Shown here in pieces: positions 48,761 to 59,390 of a stretch of 64,000 nucleotides of DNA. How positions within the stretch are numbered: the stretch's first letter is position 1; every line of letters begins with the position of its first letter. A program made the translations under genes and the position numbers. The DNA comes from Candidatus Heimdallarchaeota archaeon (GTDB lineage Archaea > Asgardarchaeota > Heimdallarchaeia > Heimdallarchaeales > Heimdallarchaeaceae): assembly GCA_016839945.1 (NCBI GenBank), contig JAEOTE010000007.1:115799-179798 (forward strand), given 5' to 3'. A model generated the notes under the pieces. The model searched no databases, was not told the DNA's origin, and was given only the letters and a program-made list of their open reading frames with translations.

Positions 48761-50655
48761 CTCACGGACCAGGACCTGCAGGAAGAAGACCAAGAAGAGG
48801 AGGACCCGGTCGAGGTGGACCAGTAGTTGGAATGATGAAAGGAGACAAAGCAAGTGATTTCAAAGGAACGATGCGTAAGCTAATCAGATATCTTGGCAGA
48901 TATAAGGTAGTGATACTTATTGCAATTTTTATTGCAGCAGTATCCACAGCAGCGAGTATCTTTGGTCCAAAAATCCTTGGTCGAGCTACAACTACATTGT
49001 TTGAAGGTTTAATCGAAACAGTGAGAGGAACAGGTGAGATTGATTTTGATGCTATCAAGATGTTCATTTTCATCACACTAGCACTATACATTGGATCAGG
49101 TATATTCGCTTATATTCAAGGTTGGATAATGGCTAGAGTCTCAACAAGTATTGCTTATCGATTTCGAAGAGATATTTCTTTGAAAATTAACAAAATGAAA
49201 CTCAAATATTATGATAAGACCACACAAGGTGAAATTCTTTCTCGTATCACAAATGATGTGGACACAATCAATCAAACTTTGAGTCAGAGTATCTCACAGA
49301 TAATCACTTCTGCTGTAACAGTTGTAGGAGTACTAGTAATGATGTTTACTATCAGCTGGATGATGACATTAGTAGCAATAGTAATCATTCCTATATCTGG
49401 ATTGGTAGTTGCGTTTATTGTAAAGAAATCTCAAAAGCATTTTGACAAACAACAAGAATACATTGGACATGTAAATAGTCATGTAGAAGAGATGTATGGT
49501 GGACACGTTGTAATGAAAGCCTTTAATGGAGAGGAAAAAAGTCAAGAAAAGTTTGAAAAATTCAACACCACACTTCATAAATCTGCATGGAAATCACAAT
49601 TCTTCTCAGGATTAATGATGCCTGTAATGAACTTTGTTGGTAATCTAGGTTATGTAGGAATTGCCATTATGGGAGGATGGTTAGCTATTCAAGATGTAAT
49701 TGGTGTAGGAGATATTCAAGCTTTCATACAATATGTACGTTCATTTACAAGACCAATTGCTCAACTAGCTAATGTATCCAATGTTCTACAACAAACAGCT
49801 GCAGCTGCAGAAAGAGTATTTGAATTTATAGAAGAACCTGAAGAAGTAGCAGAAACAACAGAACCAGTTAAACTAGAAGAAGTAAAAGGTCTAGTGGAAT
49901 TCCGCAATGTGAACTTTGGTTATTCTCTAGAAAAAACTGTCATTCACGACTTTTCAGCCATAGCAAAACCAGGACAAAAAGTTGCAATCGTTGGTCCAAC
50001 CGGTGCAGGAAAAACTACAATGGTTAAACTGCTTATGCGCTTCTATGATATCAATGATGGTGCAATCCTTGTAGATGGTTCAAACATCTATGATTTCACT
50101 CGTTTAGATTTACGTAATATGTTTGGTATGGTCCTTCAAGATACTTGGTTATTTAATGGAACTATACTAGAAAATATCCGTTATGGACGTCCAGATGCAA
50201 CAGATGCAGAAGTCGTAGCAGCAGCTGAAGCAGCTCATGTTGATCAGTTTGTTCATACACTAGCAGGAGGTTACCATATGGAGCTTAACGAAGAGGTGAC
50301 AAATGTGTCTGAAGGGCAGAAACAGCTTCTAACAATTGCAAGAGCAGTGTTAGCTGATCCTCCTGTCCTTATTCTTGATGAAGCTACTAGTTCAGTTGAC
50401 ACCAGAACAGAAATACTAATTCAACGAGCAATGGATGAGTTGATGAAGAACAGAACAAGCTTTGTTATCGCTCATAGATTATCAACTATTAGAAATGCAG
50501 ACTTAATACTTGTAATGAATGAAGGAGATATTGTAGAACAGGGCACACATGAGGAATTACTTGCAAAATGTGGATTCTATGCTGAACTGCATAATAGCCA
50601 ATTTGAAGTTACTGAGGAATTACCTGAATTTGCACAAATAGAAGCATGTGATTAA
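48757..50655 (+). CDS. ABC exporter half-transporter, partner of the upstream gene
   Basis: GPTGAGKTTMVKLLMRFYDI, NVSEGQKQLLTIARAVLADPPVLILDEATSSVD; 4-nt ATGA overlap with upstream gene. Confidence 0.97.
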   Translation: MTHGPGPAGRRPRRGGPGRGGPVVGMMKGDKASDFKGTMRKLIRYLGRYKVVILIAIFIAAVSTAASIFGPKILGRATTTLFEGLIETVRGTGEIDFDAIKMFIFITLALYIGSGIFAYIQGWIMARVSTSIAYRFRRDISLKINKMKLKYYDKTTQGEILSRITNDVDTINQTLSQSISQIITSAVTVVGVLVMMFTISWMMTLVAIVIIPISGLVVAFIVKKSQKHFDKQQEYIGHVNSHVEEMYGGHVVMKAFNGEEKSQEKFEKFNTTLHKSAWKSQFFSGLMMPVMNFVGNLGYVGIAIMGGWLAIQDVIGVGDIQAFIQYVRSFTRPIAQLANVSNVLQQTAAAAERVFEFIEEPEEVAETTEPVKLEEVKGLVEFRNVNFGYSLEKTVIHDFSAIAKPGQKVAIVGPTGAGKTTMVKLLMRFYDINDGAILVDGSNIYDFTRLDLRNMFGMVLQDTWLFNGTILENIRYGRPDATDAEVVAAAEAAHVDQFVHTLAGGYHMELNEEVTNVSEGQKQLLTIARAVLADPPVLILDEATSSVDTRTEILIQRAMDELMKNRTSFVIAHRLSTIRNADLILVMNEGDIVEQGTHEELLAKCGFYAELHNSQFEVTEELPEFAQIEACD

Positions 50656-50658
50656 AAC

Positions 50659-51363
50659 TTATTGAATATACTTGAGGATATCAGAGAATTCTCTAACTAT
50701 TATGATATCCTCAAAGTTATGTTGCTCTAACGGATCAAAGAGGATTGGAACCATTCCAACTCTCTGAGCCATCTTTACATCTAATTCGTAGTCATCACCA
50801 ATGTGAACAATTTTCTCTGGATGTTCTGTTTTCATTTTTTCTAATGCAATTTCATATATCTCAATCTTATTTTTGTGGTAACCTACTTCTCTCGTGTGGA
50901 CAAATATGTCAAAGAATTCCAATATTTCCAATCTCTTCATTACAGATAAGAACAAATCTGGAGAAGCATGAGTTAATAATCCCATCTTAATTCTTTGAGT
51001 ATAAATATGCTTTAGAGTTTCTTTGCATTCAGGATATAATCGAAAGGTTGAGCCAGTACTGAACTCTTGATCAAATTCTTCACGAACTACATCTTGAGAA
51101 CCTTCAGGATCAATTCCTATTGTTATAAGTACTTGAGAGTTTAGCCTGTGTCTATCAGCATCTGATAAATCAATAAAAAATTTATTTATCTTATCATACT
51201 CTCTGTTTTGTCTAAGCATTCCTTCCCATATCCTTGGATCATCATGGGAGATTTCTACTCCTAACCTTTTAGCAATTTTTGACCAGATATTAGTTAATGC
51301 ATAACGTGAATCTATTAATGTTCCAAAGAAATCAAAATAAACACCTTTAATTTTTTTTGACAT
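50659..51363 (-). CDS. HAD superfamily hydrolase
   Basis: VYFDFFGTLIDSR, GLLTHASPDLF, HIGDDYELDVKMAQRVGM. Confidence 0.94.
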   Translation of the reverse strand: MSKKIKGVYFDFFGTLIDSRYALTNIWSKIAKRLGVEISHDDPRIWEGMLRQNREYDKINKFFIDLSDADRHRLNSQVLITIGIDPEGSQDVVREEFDQEFSTGSTFRLYPECKETLKHIYTQRIKMGLLTHASPDLFLSVMKRLEILEFFDIFVHTREVGYHKNKIEIYEIALEKMKTEHPEKIVHIGDDYELDVKMAQRVGMVPILFDPLEQHNFEDIIIVREFSDILKYIQ

Positions 51364-51382
51364 TTAGTTCACTCTGTCTGAA

Positions 51383-52102
51383 TTATTCTTCTTGAATAAC
51401 AAAATCATCTCTTTCTTCAGGGGGCCATCCTCTAGGAGTCGAACCTCCTTTTCTGAAACGAAAGTCACAGTAAGGACCTCCGCCAGCAATAGTCTGTGTT
51501 CGTTTAAATTCTACATTCTTCAGAACATTAAATGGAGCATAATCTGTCATGCAGATATATGGGAGTAACTCTTCTCCTCCATGTTTACTGAAGAACTTTT
51601 GTACAGCACATTCATGGAAATTAACTCCCCAGTCAAATTCTTCTCCATCTCCATCAACAAATACCATTTTCCAATTCTCTGGATATGCTTTTTTTATCAT
51701 CAAATCGATTTTCTTCTTATAGCTGTTCTTAATATAGGAAGAGAATAATAATTTAGATGTTAAGAATTTCATAAGTTTAGATTGTTTGAAAGATTGCCTT
51801 TCTCTTATTTCATACATTATTTGAGCAATATTTCTAACAGAAGATCCTTTCCTTCTTAATACTTTAAATAATGCTAAGATCATAATTGAATCAAAAAAAT
51901 CGTTTAGAGAAAAATTTTCTTTTCCACCAATGTAAGGGACATGAGTTAGAAGAGTCTCTACTTCTTTGATAGTCTCTAAAATAATTGAATCGATTTCACT
52001 AGCTGAATAATAATTGGAAAGAATTTTAGTAACAATCTTAGATGATTTGTTAAATCTTCTAAATAACTTCTTTTTTTTGTAGCTATATTGAGTTTCAGAC
52101 AT
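51383..52102 (-). CDS. L-2-amino-thiazoline-4-carboxylic acid hydrolase family protein
   Basis: DWGVNFHECAVQKFFSKHGGEELLPYICMTDYAPFNVLKNVEFKRTQTIAGGGPYCDFRF. Confidence 0.8.
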   Translation of the reverse strand: MSETQYSYKKKKLFRRFNKSSKIVTKILSNYYSASEIDSIILETIKEVETLLTHVPYIGGKENFSLNDFFDSIMILALFKVLRRKGSSVRNIAQIMYEIRERQSFKQSKLMKFLTSKLLFSSYIKNSYKKKIDLMIKKAYPENWKMVFVDGDGEEFDWGVNFHECAVQKFFSKHGGEELLPYICMTDYAPFNVLKNVEFKRTQTIAGGGPYCDFRFRKGGSTPRGWPPEERDDFVIQEE

Positions 52103-52185
52103 AATTGGTATATAGAATCATTCAGTATAATATATTTTTGCCTTAAAGTAATAGAATCTTGAGCTAAATAGGTGATTTACTAAAT

Positions 52186-53190
52186 ATGATCCTCAATTTT
52201 GTGCGGAGACTTTTTAAGGAAACATTACCTACCCTTTTTTTGATACAAATGAACAGAATCAATAAAGTTTTGGTAATTATATTGATAACAATCCTATTTA
52301 CATCCAGTAATGTAAGGAGTGCCACAGCACCAAATCTGCTCGAAGTATATACAGGAATAAGTATAACTGGAGACCTTAAACAACAGGCTATTCTTGGAAC
52401 TATGGAGTTTAGTATAGGCAAGGTTTGGTATGATCCTTATACTGATGAAAATCTTGTAGAAATGGCTAGAAATATGACAGATTCAACACCAGACCCACCC
52501 TATAATGTCACGAAACAAATAGCAACTTCTTGGATTGTGGAAGATAATAGAACAGTACTCTTACCAGCTATCAGTTTATACACAGAGACCGTAGAAGACG
52601 CAGTATTAGTTTTCTTAAACATAACGGATTTAACGAACGTTCAAGAAGAAGATTTAATAGTCACATATCATGGAGTGAATTACACTTACATGGACATAGA
52701 TACTATGTCACAGCTTTATGCAAATGTTAGTTTTTTCGTTCTAAGTTTTCTACTTGGAAATGCTCTTGAACTGCAATTAATGCCTTTGTCTAGATATGCA
52801 ATTTCACCTCAAGCAACAATAGGTCAGGAGATTGACTATGGCAATTATACAGGAGAAGTTATGGGATTCAAGGATTTTTATATCAGTGAGACAGAAAAAT
52901 ATGAAGTTATTGAGGTGCATCATGAAGAAGAAACTGTATGGGTTGACTTTGGAGGGATTCCTGAACCATACATATTGGGTGAAACAACTTTCCTTTATGA
53001 AAAACAAACGGGTATTGTCATGTATTGGCTTGAATATAATTCTTCAGCAGATATTTACTATTATTTCAATGCGACAAAAGTTGTTGGAATCGCTCCAGTT
53101 GTATCAGAATTTACAACATCATCCTTAATCTTTCTTAGTACTATTCTAATTGCTATACCAATTATCATATACAGAAAAAAGAAAAAATAA
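52186..53190 (+). CDS. Secreted/membrane-anchored protein with C-terminal TM and basic tail
   Basis: Signal-like KVLVIILITILFTSSNVRSA; C-terminal SSLIFLSTILIAIPIIIYRKKKK. Confidence 0.75.
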   Translation: MILNFVRRLFKETLPTLFLIQMNRINKVLVIILITILFTSSNVRSATAPNLLEVYTGISITGDLKQQAILGTMEFSIGKVWYDPYTDENLVEMARNMTDSTPDPPYNVTKQIATSWIVEDNRTVLLPAISLYTETVEDAVLVFLNITDLTNVQEEDLIVTYHGVNYTYMDIDTMSQLYANVSFFVLSFLLGNALELQLMPLSRYAISPQATIGQEIDYGNYTGEVMGFKDFYISETEKYEVIEVHHEEETVWVDFGGIPEPYILGETTFLYEKQTGIVMYWLEYNSSADIYYYFNATKVVGIAPVVSEFTTSSLIFLSTILIAIPIIIYRKKKK

Positions 53191-54774
53191 TCATTTTTCT
53201 ATTTCTTTTTTTTTTCTTATTAAAATCACTTCTAAACTTATGAGTGATGAAAAAATAATCAATGTACTAGTTAAACTATATTCCACCGATTTCGTTGTTG
53301 TTTCAAAAGTTTCATCTGAAAACTCTATTTCATATATAACATATTTCAATTGATCTTCAGCTAAGTTTATCGGCATATAAGGAGCAGGTTCTCCAGCCAT
53401 AACATCATCTTCCGAAAGTACATTTATGCCACTAACATAACCTTGTGGACTTACAGGAGTTAAGAAATGTATTGGATCACCATCTTCTTCTGATCCAAAA
53501 ATAGGTAAGAGTATTTCAACAGATACAGCTGAAGTTGAATTAGCAAAGGGACTACATTCGATTTCATATAAATCAAAATGACCAGAAGCATCATCCCAAT
53601 GGGATATGTTGAAGAAGATTATATCACTGGGATCTTCAGTGGGATTTATACCTGCACGAGTTATATTAGCTCTAATGGTTGAAAACACCACATGAGTTCC
53701 AAAGGGGTTAACCCTGCAAACTAACATCTCAGATGTAGCACTTTGTAAGCTGTTTGCTTCCTTCCCGAGAATTAAGATTAAATCACTTATATGAGTATCC
53801 CCCTCTTCTTGTTGAATTTCTAAATGTATTAGCAAATCATCTCTGTCATTAGCAAAAGAACAAGTTACTGTTTTTGTTTTAGGATCTGCAGAATTTAGTA
53901 AGGATCCAGCAGCTGTTTTACAAATGAGTACAGTAGGGACAGGATAGGAAGGTACACTATCCCAAAAATACTCTTCTTTCTTACCATCAAGAACATATTC
54001 AAGTTTAGATGTGAAATGAGATTTCAAGATTACTTCAGATAATTGAGTCATATCACCAGGATACACTAACTCAATTGGCACTCCAGTATCATGATTGATA
54101 GATAATCTGAGATAATTGAAATTATTAACAACAGTGCTGAAATTAGGTCGATTAGTCAAATCTTTGACTTTGTTGCCCCACACTTGGAAAACAACAGCTA
54201 CTGAATCACCATCATCGAATTCCCATTCTGAATCTAAGTCACTCTCAGGATATCGAATATCATCAACGATCACATAAAACTCATCTTCTCCCACATCAGT
54301 TTGTTGCACATTTACATCTTCATAACCACCAAGATCAGTATCAAAAGCAACATGAGTGATATTAACATAAGCAACATCCCTAGCTTCACGAAGAGATGAA
54401 TCTACAATTATACCATCGAAGATACCATTGTTTCCAATGAAGATTATCTCTAGCCCATAAACAACAATATCCTGTTTGGGGATATAGATCCCGATGTATA
54501 GTTTTGAATCATTATAAGCAAAATAAGCAAGTAGTACAATAGTCTCACCAGTTCTATCCATATTATCAAGAGTAATAGTTATTGGTGTAAGATCAGACCA
54601 TTGAGAAAAACCACCATCTAAGGTAAGATAATCAATCTCTGGTGCAACATACTCCCACTTCGATGCTAATCCACTACTAACTTCTATTCTCATAACAAAC
54701 AATGTTGTTACTAAAGCTAGAATTAGGAAGATAGAAAAGAAATATTTGTTCGATGATTTCATTCTTATCACCAA
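53191..54774 (-). CDS. Secreted protein with DOMON/CBM9-like N-terminal region and C-terminal TM
   Basis: Signal peptide; YLTLDGGFSQWSDLTPITITLDN...LYIGIYIPKQDIVVYG; C-terminal TM with RKKKEIEK. Confidence 0.65.
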   Translation of the reverse strand: MVIRMKSSNKYFFSIFLILALVTTLFVMRIEVSSGLASKWEYVAPEIDYLTLDGGFSQWSDLTPITITLDNMDRTGETIVLLAYFAYNDSKLYIGIYIPKQDIVVYGLEIIFIGNNGIFDGIIVDSSLREARDVAYVNITHVAFDTDLGGYEDVNVQQTDVGEDEFYVIVDDIRYPESDLDSEWEFDDGDSVAVVFQVWGNKVKDLTNRPNFSTVVNNFNYLRLSINHDTGVPIELVYPGDMTQLSEVILKSHFTSKLEYVLDGKKEEYFWDSVPSYPVPTVLICKTAAGSLLNSADPKTKTVTCSFANDRDDLLIHLEIQQEEGDTHISDLILILGKEANSLQSATSEMLVCRVNPFGTHVVFSTIRANITRAGINPTEDPSDIIFFNISHWDDASGHFDLYEIECSPFANSTSAVSVEILLPIFGSEEDGDPIHFLTPVSPQGYVSGINVLSEDDVMAGEPAPYMPINLAEDQLKYVIYEIEFSDETFETTTKSVEYSLTSTLIIFSSLISLEVILIRKKKEIEK

Positions 54775-54918
54775 CAGTCTTATCTAGATACTTATACATT
54801 GGGACATTTAAATCATTGGTGAAAAATAAGAATTCATAGAAAATTTATAAGTGTTTTAAAATGCCTTTAAATGTTAAAATCATTTAATAACAAAATTAAC
54901 TTTTAAGGAAGTAAAAAA

Positions 54919-55227
54919 ATGGCACATGATGTAAAAATAACAGTTGTAAAGCAGTTTGGACCAAAGGATATCATAGGAGAAGAATTCATTCGTGAATCAG
55001 GGAGACCAATAACAAAATGCTATATGAAGGAAGGCAGAGAATTTCAAGTAAAAGAAACAGGTGACATGCCAGATGATTTCTGTCATCACGCTTGGTATGG
55101 CATATACAAGAATGTTAATCTGCTTAGATATGGGGCAAAGTTTGAAGATTGGACTGGTGAAGATACAATCTATGGAGTTTGTCCAGATGGAATAAGACCT
55201 GTGATTTTTAAGATAGAAAGAATCTGA
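54919..55227 (+). CDS. TIGR04076 family protein
   Basis: 102 aa: KCYMKEGREFQVKETGDMPDDFCHHAWYGIYKNVNLLRYGAKF...GVCPDGIRPVIFKIE. Confidence 0.8.
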   Translation: MAHDVKITVVKQFGPKDIIGEEFIRESGRPITKCYMKEGREFQVKETGDMPDDFCHHAWYGIYKNVNLLRYGAKFEDWTGEDTIYGVCPDGIRPVIFKIERI

Positions 55228-55228
55228 G

Positions 55229-57181
55229 CTAAGCGTAGAATGAACCTAAAATATTCCAATGGATCATCCACCAAACGAACACGATGGATATAGCAGCTAT
55301 TATCGAAGCGTTTATTCTGATATTAATAGATCCTTGTTTTTTTATCCAAAGGAACATAATTAATCCAATTAAGACTAGAAGACTAAATGCTAAAATATAA
55401 GGTATAACAAGAAGTACTCGCGTAATTGGGAAGACAGCTTCTGTTACCAGCAGAATTCCAGAAAAACCACCATACAAGACTATAAAACCTATGAATCCCC
55501 ATCCAGTAATTAATGTTGCAAGTTTTGTGAATCTCTCAATTTTTGTTTCTGGTAAATATTTCTCTTCTTTCATGATTTTCCTTCTTATTGGTAAATATGC
55601 CAAAGAGATCAGTATAGTTAGAACTATAACCGAACAAATACTCCAAGCAATTGGAGGATTATCAGCACCACTTAATCTTTCTAATGCATTCGCTGGAACA
55701 TGACTATAAAACATGTGAGTTATCTTTCCTTCAGTATCTTCTTTAAACGCTAAGTAGAAACCATACTCTGGTTCTCTAAATAGCAACTCACCTACCTGTA
55801 CATATTGAATTCCAGAAACAACTAGATATCCATCTTTATCTATAGTTACATGTTTGTATTCGATAAGATAATTTATCACAGCAGGAGTACTATAAGGACC
55901 ACGTGTCCATCTGTAGTTTCCAATGAATTTCTTGCCAGTTTGTTTAAAATTGGGATCAGGTTCTAATTCTGAAATTGGTTCAGCAGGATAAAAATAGTCC
56001 ATAAATTCGTAAACCACATCCCAAATTGGATCGATATGATATGCATTATAACTTACAAAAAATCCAATCTGCTCTTCGGGTATTAGTACTAACTCAGATC
56101 GGGTGTAGGAAACAGAACCTCCATGATTTAGTATTCTTTTTCCATTTATTGTCAATTCAAAAAATCCATGGGCGAATCCATCAAGATTAGGATGGTGAGA
56201 GAAATGACGTGTATGCATTTCTTGAGTAGTTGCTTCTTCTAGAATACGGTTAGAATTGAAACTACCATTATTGAGATGAGCTCGCATAAAATAACTAATA
56301 TCTAGAGCTGTTGTTTTTAATGATCCTGCTGGATCATATCCCATACCATATGGATCAATGACTAAAGGGTGTAGATTAGAGTTTTTATCTATTGAATACT
56401 CTGTTACAAGATCTTCTTCTAAACCAGCAGATAAATAATTCCAAAATGTTGAACGTTTCATTCCAAGGGGAGTTAGTATTTTTTCTTCTACATATGGGGG
56501 AAAAGGTTTTCCTGCTATTTCTCCGACAATGTAACCTGCTAAAGAAGCACCATAATTGGAATAAGCTGATACTTCTCCCGGCGGTCGAACGCATTTAGGC
56601 ATATACTCTATGAGAAAATCTTCTAATGAGAGATAAATATCTTTGTTAAATGACCCAGTATAAAAGAAATAGTCTTCAAAACCCAGACTATGACTCATAA
56701 GATCATACATAGTTATGGGACCATAAGGCATTGGAATTTTGAACGCTGTAAGATAGTTATTAATATCTACATCAAGATCTAGAAGACCTTGTTCATAGAG
56801 TTGCATGACAGCTGTCCAAGTGAATAGTTTAGAAACTGATGCTATTCGAAATATAGTTGAATTTGGAGAAACAGCTTTAGATTCCTCTATGTTTGCATAA
56901 CCATATCCTTTGAGATACAATATATCGGTTGCATTAACAACTGATAAAGTAACACCAGGAAGAGTATAATCAATTATTTGATTCTCTAAAAGGTTATCAA
57001 AAAACAGTTGTAGTTCTGTTTCATTGTTGGGATCTTTGACGAGTGTTGGTTGATGGTTGTTATTTTTAAAACTTAAATCATTAAGAGATGAGTTATTATA
57101 GTATTCAGCATTTGTATTGGAAAGGAATGGAATGGAAATTATACTAAGAATAAAAAAGCAAATGAAGATTATTTTTTTCAT
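55229..57181 (-). CDS. Serine hydrolase (class C beta-lactamase-like) with C-terminal TM region
   Basis: FRIASVSKLFTWTAVMQL (SxxK), AYSNYGASLAGYIV (YxN), HGGSVSYTRSELVLIPEEQIG; C-terminal TMs. Confidence 0.93.
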   Translation of the reverse strand: MKKIIFICFFILSIISIPFLSNTNAEYYNNSSLNDLSFKNNNHQPTLVKDPNNETELQLFFDNLLENQIIDYTLPGVTLSVVNATDILYLKGYGYANIEESKAVSPNSTIFRIASVSKLFTWTAVMQLYEQGLLDLDVDINNYLTAFKIPMPYGPITMYDLMSHSLGFEDYFFYTGSFNKDIYLSLEDFLIEYMPKCVRPPGEVSAYSNYGASLAGYIVGEIAGKPFPPYVEEKILTPLGMKRSTFWNYLSAGLEEDLVTEYSIDKNSNLHPLVIDPYGMGYDPAGSLKTTALDISYFMRAHLNNGSFNSNRILEEATTQEMHTRHFSHHPNLDGFAHGFFELTINGKRILNHGGSVSYTRSELVLIPEEQIGFFVSYNAYHIDPIWDVVYEFMDYFYPAEPISELEPDPNFKQTGKKFIGNYRWTRGPYSTPAVINYLIEYKHVTIDKDGYLVVSGIQYVQVGELLFREPEYGFYLAFKEDTEGKITHMFYSHVPANALERLSGADNPPIAWSICSVIVLTILISLAYLPIRRKIMKEEKYLPETKIERFTKLATLITGWGFIGFIVLYGGFSGILLVTEAVFPITRVLLVIPYILAFSLLVLIGLIMFLWIKKQGSINIRINASIIAAISIVFVWWMIHWNILGSFYA

Positions 57182-57399
57182 TTTTACACCAATACAGAAA
57201 ATCAGCCACTTACATTTATAAAATTTTGCAAAAACAGTATAAACTTCAAAATAGAAAGGTAGCTTAATAAGTGCTCAAGAGTGATTGAGAAAGATTAAGA
57301 TTAAAATTTATTCTTAACTTTTATAGGAGTTAAAGAAGTCTATTTATTGTGTATGATTAAACATAGAAGGGTGTATATTCAGAAAAGGAGTAAGTAATC

Positions 57400-58197
57400 A
57401 TGAATGATGATTTAAAAAATCAGAGAATAAAATTGATTGAAGACAACATTTCTGCCCTTTTAGCGAATTGGAAAGATTTAGAAGGTGCTGAATTTATTCA
57501 TGATTCTACAAAAATTCAACTTGTTACAGGTATGCCCTTCGCTTTCCTAAATTCAATTGCAAATACAAATTTTACTGGGAGTAATATTGAAAAGCAAATA
57601 GAAGATACGTTAGTTCCATATAGAACAAAAAAAGTTCCTGTCCTTTGGTGGATTGGACCAAATTCAAAGCCTGATGATTTAGATATTTATCTTGAAGATT
57701 TAAATTTCAAAAAAGGAGATGAACCACCGGGCATGTATATGAATCTAAAAAAATTAGACTTATCCTATAAGAGAATACCTGAACTTAGAGTAGAACTGGT
57801 CCAAAATGAAAAACATGTAGAAGATTGGGTTTCAGCATTCATTGCAGGTTTAGGTGGTACAGAAAATCAAAAGAAACATTTCTTTAAATCAGAAATGGCT
57901 TTACTTCAAAAAAGTGATTATGTCAGATTTATTGGTTATTGGAATGAGGAACCAGTAACAACATCTGCTTTAATTCTTGATGAAAATGTTGCAGGGGTAT
58001 ATTTAGTTGTTACTAAGCCTGACCATAGAGGTAAAGGATTAGGTACTGCTATAACAATTGCTGCTCTTAAAAACGTATATGAGAGAGGTTATCAAGAAGC
58101 AATATTACAGAGTTCTCAAATGGGGTATAACATATACAGAAGGATAGGATTTGAAGAATACTGCAAATTCAAATGGTATTTCTACAGATTTGAATAG
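57400..58197 (+). CDS. GNAT family N-acetyltransferase
   Basis: VAGVYLVVTKPDHRGKGLGTAITIAALKNVYERGYQEAILQSSQMGYNIYRRIGFEEYCKF. Confidence 0.93.
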   Translation: MNDDLKNQRIKLIEDNISALLANWKDLEGAEFIHDSTKIQLVTGMPFAFLNSIANTNFTGSNIEKQIEDTLVPYRTKKVPVLWWIGPNSKPDDLDIYLEDLNFKKGDEPPGMYMNLKKLDLSYKRIPELRVELVQNEKHVEDWVSAFIAGLGGTENQKKHFFKSEMALLQKSDYVRFIGYWNEEPVTTSALILDENVAGVYLVVTKPDHRGKGLGTAITIAALKNVYERGYQEAILQSSQMGYNIYRRIGFEEYCKFKWYFYRFE

Positions 58198-58404
58198 TAG
58201 ATGTTTTGTTAATCTTGGTTGAAAAAAGAGAAAAAAGAGAATTTCTAATAGAAGATAAAACCTAGCCAATTCCAATATCAGTGTTAAGAATTGAATTTCT
58301 AGTAATTATTGCATCATTTAGTAAAATGATCTGTTTATCAAAGAGGATTAAAACATAAAGAGAGAAACAGTACTAACTCTGAAAAGGTATAAATAGAAGG
58401 TAAA

Positions 58405-59367
58405 GTGAATATCAAGTTGATAACCTTGTTGAAAAAGAAATTATTTCTAGATATTATTTTATGCGGATTATTAGTAACTATATTATTAGGATCCTATTTT
58501 GTTAGTTCTGAAACAACACAAGGTGACCAATGTTGGGGTACTATAAAAGATACTTACACGTACATGCATGATTTCGATTATTATAACTATAAAAAAGATA
58601 ATCCATTGACTAAAATCAGGGAGGAAATAACTTTCTGGGATGTTAAGAGTGAAGGGAATAACATATCATTTCGAACAGACTTAAAGGAAATTTTCTTAGG
58701 TATAGTAAACTGTGAGAGTGAAGAATGCTATGATGAATATCGAGAAGCATGGAAGTATGATAGCGTAACAGATAGTTTTGAAGTTACTTATAGATATGAT
58801 AATATATCTCAGAAATTAGGATTTGTAGACCCACTCAATAACGAATCAGATTTCTTGGAATTAAATGTAGATATACCTCTGAATCCTGTCGAACTTGGTA
58901 TTTACCTCATAAATTATTGGGGTGGTTTGGGATTTACTTTCCTTCCTGTATCACATTATAATTTTTCTTTTATGCCGGATTTTAGTATTTATGAAGAAGC
59001 TTATTCTGATTTTGAGATTAGTTTTAGTGAAATATTCAAATTTAAAAGAAAGAAATTTGAAGGATATAGTTATGAGTTTTCTTATACCTATGAAGATCAA
59101 ATCTATGAAGGACTTAATTTCAAGCAAGAATTGTACACTAAATTTTCTTACAATATCCAAGGAGTTCTTTATCATTTTTATCATCATGATAAGTATTTTG
59201 AAGGAAGTTCTTCATCATATGAATTGACAAGAGAAAGTTTTTTGGATTATTCAATTGAAACTTATGATGATAGTTTGGTTATTGCTACTTTTTCTGCTGT
59301 ATATGGAATAAGTGGAATCTTAGTATTTGTTATTGTTCTTATTGGCAGGAAAAAAAAACAAACTTGA
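58405..59367 (+). CDS. Secreted/membrane-anchored protein with C-terminal TM and basic tail
   Basis: N-terminal TM LFLDIILCGLLVTILLGSYFV; C-terminal ISGILVFVIVLIGRKKKQT. Confidence 0.7.
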   Translation: MNIKLITLLKKKLFLDIILCGLLVTILLGSYFVSSETTQGDQCWGTIKDTYTYMHDFDYYNYKKDNPLTKIREEITFWDVKSEGNNISFRTDLKEIFLGIVNCESEECYDEYREAWKYDSVTDSFEVTYRYDNISQKLGFVDPLNNESDFLELNVDIPLNPVELGIYLINYWGGLGFTFLPVSHYNFSFMPDFSIYEEAYSDFEISFSEIFKFKRKKFEGYSYEFSYTYEDQIYEGLNFKQELYTKFSYNIQGVLYHFYHHDKYFEGSSSSYELTRESFLDYSIETYDDSLVIATFSAVYGISGILVFVIVLIGRKKKQT

Positions 59368-59390
59368 ACCGCAATTGAATTTCTCAAAAA

